15,892 nt of DNA from Pseudomonadota bacterium (GTDB taxonomy: Bacteria > Pseudomonadota > Alphaproteobacteria > Sphingomonadales > Sphingomonadaceae): positions 1 to 15,892 of the forward strand of contig JAEWIL010000124.1 of assembly GCA_023387085.1 (NCBI GenBank), in the 5' to 3' direction. How positions within the stretch are numbered: the first letter of the stretch is position 1; each line of letters begins with the position of its first letter. Below the pieces are notes generated by a model. The model had not been told where the DNA came from. It saw only the letters and a list, made by a program, of their open reading frames with translations, and did not search any database. Shown here in pieces: positions 8,601-13,597 of the stretch. Made by a program: the position numbers and the translations under genes.

Positions 8601-10371
8601 CGTGGATGACGGTCGCGTGTTGCGGCGCCGTGGCATCCTCGTCGATGCCGGTACGCACGTTGAGTTCGGTCGGGATTTCCTCGAGCACCTCGAACCCGAA
8701 ATGCTCGAGCGCGGGAACCACGTCGGACAGCGCCAGCGGACCCGCGGCGCTATAGACTTTGAGCCGCAACCGGTCGTCGCCGTCGAGGCTCATCTTCGCC
8801 AGTCGCACATTACGCGGACGATCGGCGTCGAGGTCGCGCAGGCGCAAGATGTCGCGCGCGGCTTCCTCGGGGTCATAGAGATTGCGGTAATTTGCCGGAA
8901 ACATCGGTGCGAACCGCGCGGCAAGCGCAGCCGCCCGGCCAGGGTCGCCGCGCTTTGCAAGCGCCGCCTCGACCTCCGGCTGCCAACCGCGGACCATCTG
9001 TTCGAGCTGGGCGCCCAGCGTGTCGGCGTCCGGCACGACACCGCCGCTGCGCAGGTCGAGCGTGTAGCGCAGCAGCGCAGCACCGCCGTCTTCGAGCACC
9101 ATCGTCCAGCCGATCACGCCCGCCTTCGCCTCGCGCACGAGCAAAGATTCGACGGCGAGCCGGCGGCCGGTTGAGACTTCGTCGCGCGGGAGCCAGACGA
9201 AAGCGAAGAGGTGGCGGCCCAGCGCACTTCGCACCATCACGATCTTGGGCCGCGGCCGGTCGGTAATCGACATCGAGGTGAGCACCAAATCCTCGAGCGA
9301 TGCGGAATCGAACGCGATCAGCAGGTCGTGCGGCAGCGCGGTGAGCGCATGCGCGAGCGCCTTGCCCGCGTGCCCCGTCGGATCGAAGCCGAACTTTGTC
9401 ATCAGCGCGTCGAGCTGCGCGCGCAGCATCGGGACCTTGGCGGGCGGGGTCGACAGCGCGGCGCTGGTCCAAAGGCCGGCGTGGATCGACAGGCGCTCGA
9501 CCGCCTTGCCCTTCATTTCGGGAACGACGACCAGATCGAGCAGCACGCGGCGATGGACCGCCGACAGGCGGTTCGACTTGATGAGCAGAGGCGACGGGTT
9601 AGCGCCCTTCTTCGCCTGCGCGTCGAAATATTCGAACGCGGCTTCAAGCGCGGCGGGCGAGAGCAACTGTCCCGTGCCGCTCGCCGAAATCCCGAGCGGA
9701 TCGTGGACCGCTCCGTCGCGGGTGCGCCATTCGTGGCCAAGCTGCGTCATCGCGCCGCCCTCGAACCAGCGCAGCAGCTCGGCGGCTTCACCGTCGGCGC
9801 GCATCGCGGCGTCGGCGAGCATCGCGGCGCGCATGGCTTTCCAGTCGGAGACCGCGGCGCGAACGTCGGCGAGCGCGCCTTCCAGCGCGTCGAGCAGACG
9901 GCGGCGCGCCCGCGCGTCGCCGCGTTCGATTTCCATATAGATTACGGACTCGCGGGCCCCGCCCGTCTTGGCAGTATCGACTCCGGTGAGCCCCCCCTTC
10001 GCATCGCGCTCGACCGAGACGACAGGGTGCAGGATGCGGTGGATCGCAAGGCCCTGCGCGCTGACGATCTGCGACACCGAATCGACCAGGAACGGCATGT
10101 CGTCATTGACGACCGCGAGCCGCATGCGGCGGTCGGTGCCGTCGGCAGCGATCGGTTCGAGCAGCAGCGAGGGCTTGCCGTTGGCGCGTTCAAGCGCCGC
10201 CCGCGCGGCAAAATCACCCGCGGCGGCGAGCGCCTTCGCATCGAAATCGTCGCCCTCGCCCGGCAGCGCGCTGGCTTGCAGCGCGGCCGACAGGGCCTTG
10301 GCGATTTTAACAGGGGCTTGCGGCGCCGAGGAAGTTTCGGCGTCGGCGGTTTCGGTCAGATTAGAAGGCAT
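5644..10371 (-). CDS. gdhB: NAD-specific glutamate dehydrogenase, large 180-kDa class
   Basis: The 1575-residue product matches the length and motifs of the large bacterial NAD-glutamate dehydrogenases (Bac_GDH family). These oxidise glutamate to 2-oxoglutarate and ammonia in the cytoplasm, mainly for catabolism. The N-terminal part carries NDDMPFLVDSVSQIV (about 89-103), the usual ACT-like regulatory start. The catalytic core has VHLRAGPVARGGLRWSDR (GGLRWSDR near 785), DFRTEILGLMKAQ and VIVPTGAKGGF with active-site Lys820. NAD-domain features follow in VVGCGDMSGDVFGNGML and LLWFGGIGTYVKA. The C-terminal helical part contains ANRIVNRMG. The reading frame is intact throughout, and long open frames on the other strand are composition shadows. 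The ATG at 10369-10371 is the first methionine; no strong ribosome binding site precedes it. The gene symbol is used as in other genera (gdh2 also occurs). The class is well supported. Confidence 0.96.
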   Translation of the reverse strand: MPSNLTETADAETSSAPQAPVKIAKALSAALQASALPGEGDDFDAKALAAAGDFAARAALERANGKPSLLLEPIAADGTDRRMRLAVVNDDMPFLVDSVSQIVSAQGLAIHRILHPVVSVERDAKGGLTGVDTAKTGGARESVIYMEIERGDARARRRLLDALEGALADVRAAVSDWKAMRAAMLADAAMRADGEAAELLRWFEGGAMTQLGHEWRTRDGAVHDPLGISASGTGQLLSPAALEAAFEYFDAQAKKGANPSPLLIKSNRLSAVHRRVLLDLVVVPEMKGKAVERLSIHAGLWTSAALSTPPAKVPMLRAQLDALMTKFGFDPTGHAGKALAHALTALPHDLLIAFDSASLEDLVLTSMSITDRPRPKIVMVRSALGRHLFAFVWLPRDEVSTGRRLAVESLLVREAKAGVIGWTMVLEDGGAALLRYTLDLRSGGVVPDADTLGAQLEQMVRGWQPEVEAALAKRGDPGRAAALAARFAPMFPANYRNLYDPEEAARDILRLRDLDADRPRNVRLAKMSLDGDDRLRLKVYSAAGPLALSDVVPALEHFGFEVLEEIPTELNVRTGIDEDATAPQHATVIHDFSLRLPANVDETALLPHVETIENAIAAVLDGKAENDAFNQLVLVTQTAPQAIVWLRAWFRYIRQGGSSYGMDTVVAALRHAPKLTAALIERFRALHDPQAKDAARAEALDTEIRAGFADIKSIDDDRILRLFHAVIGATLRTNAFAPAAAEALAFKIDSSEVPGLPKPLPWREIWVYSPRVEGVHLRAGPVARGGLRWSDRRDDFRTEILGLMKAQRVKNAVIVPTGAKGGFYPKALPSPAEDRDAWFAEGTECYRIFIRTLLSVTDNLVGGKVVHPKNVVIRDGDDPYFVVAADKGTATFSDVANALAMERDFWLGDAFASGGSKGYDHKAMGITAKGAWMSVQRHFAEMGIDVQTDPIQVVGCGDMSGDVFGNGMLLSKSLRLVAAFDHRHIFLDPDPDPAKSWKERDRMFKLPRSSWDDYDKKLISKGGGVFPRSQKSIPLSPQVQAVLGLSQAEIEPGALISTILKAPVDLLWFGGIGTYVKAASQNNAEVGDPANDALRVDAEDLRVRAVGEGANLGVTQAARIAFSAKGGRINADFVDNSAGVDCSDNEVNIKIALNREMAEGRLSQEDRDALLVRMTDDVAALVLEDNRLQALALSIAEKGGSAAVPSLVRIMETFEASGRLDRKVEGLAANDELLRRAQEGRGLTRPELAVLLATAKLALQEAIENSDLPDDPALASDLAAAFPTEMQRDVAGAIAEHQLRREIIATKLANRIVNRMGIVHPFELVEEEGCSLAEVAAAFVAVERLLDMKAIWSALDTAKIDESIRLSLFSQAASAATSQMADLLRVSPALSQPGSIVARLEPGVDRLTATVDQLLSTSVRHQWDMLAQQLLDAGAPEVLATSVVRLFKTDGAIGIVDLAARRGDDELAVTNAFTHLGEALGLDWAQTLAAHMSPADPWERLLVNSLARDFQQMRLTFLAGLPKGNLDAAVTKWLADNAPRVAQFRATVDRARTIPNPNGAMLSHIAGQARGLLGR

Positions 10372-10400
10372 AGGGTTGCAGCATCCCGACGAAAAGAGGT

Positions 10401-10429
10401 GGGTCGCTGCCGGGGGATGGCCGAGACCC
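10401..10429 (-). promoter_or_regulatory. Possible leader hairpin upstream of the glutamate dehydrogenase gene
   Basis: GGGTC at 10401-10405 pairs with GACCC at 10425-10429, with more GC complementarity (GCC/GGC) inside, about 30 bases before the start codon. A second small dyad, GCGCC-TGC-GGCGC, is at 10449-10461. The rest of the 161-base gap has an AT-rich patch near 10495-10515. In GC-rich DNA such stems are frequent, so this is weak. Confidence 0.2.
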
Positions 10430-10532
10430 TTTCGCTAACCGCTCCTATGCGCCTGCGGCGCGCGTGGCTCAACCCCCGCGCACCGTTCACGCAAAATAAT
10501 TTCAATTCATGGTTTGTCTGTTACGCGGCGGG

Positions 10533-11876
10533 TCAGGCGCCGGTGATCGGAACCGCTTTTTTGGCGAGCCTGGCGACGAGCGCCGCATCGTCCGCGGCTT
10601 TCGCGACAATGCCGATATGGCCGCCAGGCATCGCGCGCGCGAGCAGGACGACGAACTCTGCCTCGCCCGCATCATGCTCCAGGATCAGCGCGGGCTGGGC
10701 GCTGCGCAGCATCGCGAGCTTTTCTTCGCTGGTTTCGGTTGCCGGCCCTGCCGCGCTACGGCGGGCGCGCGCATCCTTGACGAGCCCCTTCAGGCCGCCC
10801 GGATAGCCGTCGAGATAGGCGACGAGGTTGCCGCGTGCGATCCCTTCGTCCTTCGCATGCGCGAGCACGCATGTATATTCGGCGAGACGCGTCTTGTCAT
10901 ATCCAGCGCCGAAGACGAGCTTGACGACCGGAGTCATCGGCGCCCGCGCCTGGGCCTTCAATCCGGCGTCTTCGAGGAGTTCGGCGAAGGCGTCGGGCTG
11001 CGCCTCGGCAGCGAGCGCAAAATCCCATGCCTTGCTCACCGCCTGATACAGCGCGGAACGGCTACGGCTGTCGGCGGATCGTGCGCGTTCGGCGGTCTCG
11101 CGCGCCAGCGCCAGCCAGTCGGCGAGTTCGGCACCGACGCCCGGATCGCCAGAAACAGGGTCGGCGTCGTCGATTTCGGCCGCCGCCTCAACCGATGGCA
11201 AAGCGCCATCGTCGTCGAGGGCCGCGAAGCCGGGCGCCGCGCCGCTCTCGTCGTCGATATGCTGTGAATCGGGACCATCGGCCCACACCGGCACCGGAGC
11301 GATGAGCGGCGCGGCGCCACGCAGCGCCTGCTCGACCGAAAGCTGCAGTTCCCCGGCCTGATCCGCGGGCAGTGCTTCCTTCCAGTTGATGACGCCCATG
11401 ATGAAGTCGATCGTGTCGTCATCGGACGAGAAGGGCAGCAGGATGCCCCGGTACATGATCGTCACACCGCGGTCGTTCACGAATTCGGCCTCGAAGCCGA
11501 TAGGGGCCCGGTTCGCGATGATCTGGAGATAATGGTCGGTCAGCCGCGACAGCAGCGAGCGGCCCGGAATCTGGTTGATGTAATGAACATCGTCGTCGAT
11601 CTGCGATTCTTCGCGGAGGCGTTCGCCGATGTAGGAAAGACCGGGATTTTCGATCCCGGCGGTAAAATCGAGAAGCACCGAATAGGGGCCGAAGTCGGCG
11701 CGATCGAGGTCGAGGTCCTCGACCGACGGATAGGCGCGGTCGGCGAGCAACGACGCCCAATAATTATAGGCCCGCACCTGCATCCGCCGTTCGTCGACGC
11801 CGACCACCGGGGGCGCATCGATCGCGCCGTCATCCTGGTCGTGGCTGCCCGAAAGCAGTCCGCGCAAGCTGTCCAT
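10533..11876 (-). CDS. PAS-like domain protein with long acidic linker, function unknown
   Basis: The product is about 447 residues, without signal peptide or membrane segment. Residues about 32-175 (RMQVRAYNYWASLLADRAYPSVEDL, FGPYSVLLDFTAGIENP, YINQIPGRSLLSRLTDHYLQIIANRAPIGFEAEF, FIMGVINWKEAL) look like an alphaproteobacterial PAS-type sensor fold. An acidic, Ala-rich linker covers roughly 190-270. The C-terminal part (about 300-447) has VVKLVFGAGYDKTRLAEY and GYPGGLKGLVKDARARR, then an alpha/beta-looking end; I do not recognise it. No kinase, GGDEF, EAL or DNA-binding motif is seen, so it may sense a signal and act through a partner. ATG 11876 is chosen because GGGGA (11883-11887) lies six bases upstream. 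An in-frame ATG at 11912 would add 12 residues but has no good ribosome binding site. Confidence 0.7.
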   Translation of the reverse strand: MDSLRGLLSGSHDQDDGAIDAPPVVGVDERRMQVRAYNYWASLLADRAYPSVEDLDLDRADFGPYSVLLDFTAGIENPGLSYIGERLREESQIDDDVHYINQIPGRSLLSRLTDHYLQIIANRAPIGFEAEFVNDRGVTIMYRGILLPFSSDDDTIDFIMGVINWKEALPADQAGELQLSVEQALRGAAPLIAPVPVWADGPDSQHIDDESGAAPGFAALDDDGALPSVEAAAEIDDADPVSGDPGVGAELADWLALARETAERARSADSRSRSALYQAVSKAWDFALAAEAQPDAFAELLEDAGLKAQARAPMTPVVKLVFGAGYDKTRLAEYTCVLAHAKDEGIARGNLVAYLDGYPGGLKGLVKDARARRSAAGPATETSEEKLAMLRSAQPALILEHDAGEAEFVVLLARAMPGGHIGIVAKAADDAALVARLAKKAVPITGA

Positions 11877-12143
11877 CACATGTCCCCAAACGCAAACATC
11901 GGCGGAAGTCATGCATCAGGACTGGTAAAGGCGGCGTAAACGATGGCTTCGAACAGAGTCCTTTGCTGGACAGCGGACCACGAGCATCCTCGACATCTTC
12001 GGTGGCGAATCTTTCTCGCGCTCGTTCAAAAAATGTTTCGGCGATTTTTGTCGAGCAATGCCCCTTCCGATATTTATCCCATTGTACGGGCATGAAAATG
12101 ATCGAAAGCACCAGCATGTTTATTTTCAAACACTAATGGCAAA

Positions 12144-12151
12144 TTAACCAT
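12144..12151 (+). promoter_or_regulatory. TTAACCAT, CtrA-type half-site candidate
   Basis: The exact octamer described as a CtrA-associated motif in Caulobacter lies 63 bases before the start of the pilin-like gene, in the AT-rich intergenic region. CtrA controls pili, motility and cell-cycle genes in alphaproteobacteria. An 8-mer can occur by chance, and no full TTAA-N7-TTAA site is seen here. Confidence 0.35.
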
Positions 12152-12188
12152 GGGGCCGAAGCAAATCCTTAAGACCGGCGGGATATAC

Positions 12189-12208
12189 AGTCCTTAGTTA
12201 AAAGGACT
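12189..12208 (+). promoter_or_regulatory. Hairpin covering the ribosome binding site of the pilin-like gene
   Basis: AGTCCTT (12189-12195) and AAGGACT (12202-12208) are perfectly complementary around a six-base AGTTAA loop. The right arm contains AGGA (12203-12206), the ribosome binding site, eight bases before the ATG at 12215. In RNA the stem would hide this site. It can only form if transcription begins upstream of about 12189. Confidence 0.5.
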
Positions 12209-12214
12209 TACACC

Positions 12215-12643
12215 ATGCACATTTTCACTGTTCGGGCCCTTTTTTCGGCAACCGCCATTATTGGAGCCATCGCAGCAACCGGTGCCGCTTCGGCTGCCGA
12301 AAACGGCAGCCAGTCTTTTGCGGTTCGCGCACATGTTGCCGAATCGTGCGAAATCAACGCTTCGACGATTCTTACCGGTAACGGAGCGGGTTTCGCGGCT
12401 GGATCGGTCTTCGAAAGCTGCAATACACAGGAAGGCTTTCAGGTCGTAGCCCAGCATCGCTGGCTCGAACAGAACGAACGCGTGATGTTCAACTATGCCG
12501 GACAGACCAACTTCCTGCAGCACGATGGCTGGAGCCATGTTGCGACCCGGCTTGGCGCGAAGTTCGGGACGCGCCCGATCAGCGTGCGCTATGACGGGCT
12601 GACCGAGCCGCTATCGATCGGCTTGACGATCACGGCGCTTTAA
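12215..12643 (+). CDS. Secreted small protein, probably diverged spore-coat-U / pilin-like subunit
   Basis: The 142-residue protein has a clear signal peptide (positive start, hydrophobic core about residues 8-22, ASAA cleavage near 27-28), leaving about 115 residues outside the inner membrane. The mature part starts with QSFAVRAHVAESCEI and continues with VFESCNTQEGFQVVAQH, with Cys45 and Cys69 placed like the disulfide pair of spore-coat-U-type pilins. It ends with alternating strand-like residues (EPLSIGLTITAL), as in pilin subunits. Similarity is to pattern only, so a different periplasmic beta-sandwich protein is possible. It is shorter than usual pilins of this kind. A pilus usher and tip protein gene pair converges on it from the other side of a terminator, which supports a pilus role, but it is transcribed separately. 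AGGA eight bases upstream fixes the ATG. Confidence 0.6.
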   Translation: MHIFTVRALFSATAIIGAIAATGAASAAENGSQSFAVRAHVAESCEINASTILTGNGAGFAAGSVFESCNTQEGFQVVAQHRWLEQNERVMFNYAGQTNFLQHDGWSHVATRLGAKFGTRPISVRYDGLTEPLSIGLTITAL

Positions 12644-12674
12644 CGAAAGCCGTCATCAGCGGAGATGCAAGAGA

Positions 12675-12701
12675 GGGAGGAGCATGGCTCCTCCCTTTTT
12701 T
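12675..12701 (+). terminator. Intrinsic terminator after the pilin-like gene
   Basis: A perfect 9-bp stem (GGGAGGAGC, 12675-12683, with GCTCCTCCC, 12687-12695) closed by a three-base ATG loop is followed by six T. It lies 31 bases after the stop codon. On the other strand the hairpin is not followed by a good T-run, so it mainly serves the rightward transcript, though it may also slow the leftward one. Confidence 0.92.
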
Positions 12702-12704
12702 GTT

Positions 12705-13583
12705 TCAGATCGGCGTAACCGACACGGTGACACGATCATTGTAATCGCCCGCGCGCTGTTCGGCATCGGGGATCACGGTGACGGCTACGGGGAACAGATC
12801 GCCGGTGGCGCTGCTGTGCGTTCCCCTGGTGAGCGAACCGCCGCCAGCGGAGCTCATCAAATGTCCGCCGATCGTCATCCGATAGGGGAGGCGTTCGACG
12901 CCGCCGGTACGTACCAGCGCGCCCGAATTTTCCGATGTCACCTGCATCTGATAGGCGGAGGTGCTGAGGACCCGCACCGCGAAGGGCGGCGAACGATTGA
13001 CGACGTTGGGCGTCAGTTCGCCGAGTTCGAGGCGCGCCGAGCCGCCGCCACCCGCCCCGGCCCCCGCGAAGCGGATGGCGGCGGTTGCGGGGATTTCCAG
13101 ATGAAGCTCGGTGCGCTGGTTCGCAACCTCCGACGAACTGTCACGGCCGCTCAACGCGAAGAGCAGGCTCGTCGAATAGTCCCCCGAGTGGTCTCCCCAA
13201 CCCACCTTGGTACGAACCTGGTAGGGAACCGAGACTTCGCGTCCCGCCGGAATGACAACCGGCGATGTTGCTTCGCCGCCGGGGCTCGTTCCAGGCGTCA
13301 ACGACGCGATCTCGCCACCGGGGCCCGTCAGCACATATTCGGGAAACCATCCGGCCGACCCCGCGACGTCGCGCCCGACCGTCAGGCGAAGCTGGCAGAT
13401 GCTATCGCCGTCGTTGCGCAGGCGAACCGAGAAGCGTTCGATCAACTGGCCGCTGCCGAACGTCGCATCGGGGCGGATTTCCACCACCGTCGGCGCGCTG
13501 GCAAAGCTCGGCACGCATTCGGCGGCCGCAGTCGTCGGCACCATCGCGGCCAACCCCAAAGCCATCGTGATTGTCTTGGTCAT
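12705..13583 (-). CDS. Two-domain secreted pilus protein, probable tip adhesin of a chaperone-usher pilus
   Basis: The 292-residue protein has a signal peptide (MTKTITMALGLAAMVPTTAAA, cleavage about residue 21). The mature protein begins ECVPSF. It seems to have two beta-sandwich halves: about 22-150 (two Cys, at the start and in SICQLRL) and about 165-292. The C-terminal half closes with RAGDYNDRVTVSVTPI, the donor-strand-like ending typical of spore-coat-U-type pilus subunits. Its place directly behind the usher gene matches archaic/alternative chaperone-usher operons, where the last gene encodes the tip protein (as CsuE in Acinetobacter). The glycine-rich stretch GAGAGGGGSARLE links strands in the second half. 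AGGAG (13592-13596), overlapping the usher stop, lies eight bases before the ATG at 13583; an upstream in-frame GTG at 13592 overlaps that site and is rejected. A minor pilin is the alternative. Confidence 0.72.
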   Translation of the reverse strand: MTKTITMALGLAAMVPTTAAAECVPSFASAPTVVEIRPDATFGSGQLIERFSVRLRNDGDSICQLRLTVGRDVAGSAGWFPEYVLTGPGGEIASLTPGTSPGGEATSPVVIPAGREVSVPYQVRTKVGWGDHSGDYSTSLLFALSGRDSSSEVANQRTELHLEIPATAAIRFAGAGAGGGGSARLELGELTPNVVNRSPPFAVRVLSTSAYQMQVTSENSGALVRTGGVERLPYRMTIGGHLMSSAGGGSLTRGTHSSATGDLFPVAVTVIPDAEQRAGDYNDRVTVSVTPI

Positions 13584-13591
13584 GGGTGACA

Positions 13592-13597
13592 CTCCTA
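13592..13597 (-). promoter_or_regulatory. Ribosome binding site merged with usher stop codon (TAGGAG)
   Basis: On the minus strand the usher stop TAG (13597-13595) runs into AGGAG (13596-13592), eight bases ahead of the tip protein ATG. Ribosomes finishing the usher end on the binding site for the next gene, which suggests translational coupling. It also decides the tip protein start. Confidence 0.75.

Larger units (their letters stand above)
11877..12214. other. Divergent intergenic region between PAS-like gene and pilin-like gene
   Basis: This 338-base stretch must hold the promoters of both flanking genes, which point away from each other. From about 12020 to 12215 it is clearly richer in A and T than the rest of the window, with runs such as AAAAAA and ATTTTTGT. 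It contains the TTAACCAT site and the start-site hairpin listed separately. No convincing -35/-10 pair was found on either strand; a TATACA at 12184-12189 is the only -10-like string near the pilin-like gene. No RNA gene or repeat was recognised. Confidence 0.6.

Noticed and set aside
7420..10806. Two long plus-strand open frames (over 500 codons each) opposite the glutamate dehydrogenase gene
   Set aside because: They are antisense shadows of a well-matched gene in GC-rich DNA; their products are Arg/His/Gly-rich without domain motifs.
11830..12129. 99-codon minus-strand frame starting in the AT-rich intergenic region
   Set aside because: It overlaps the start of the PAS-like gene in another frame, has no good ribosome binding site and no motif beyond a short hydrophobic start.
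13590..13592. GTG start for the tip protein
   Set aside because: It overlaps the AGGAG ribosome binding site, which is correctly spaced only for the ATG at 13583.
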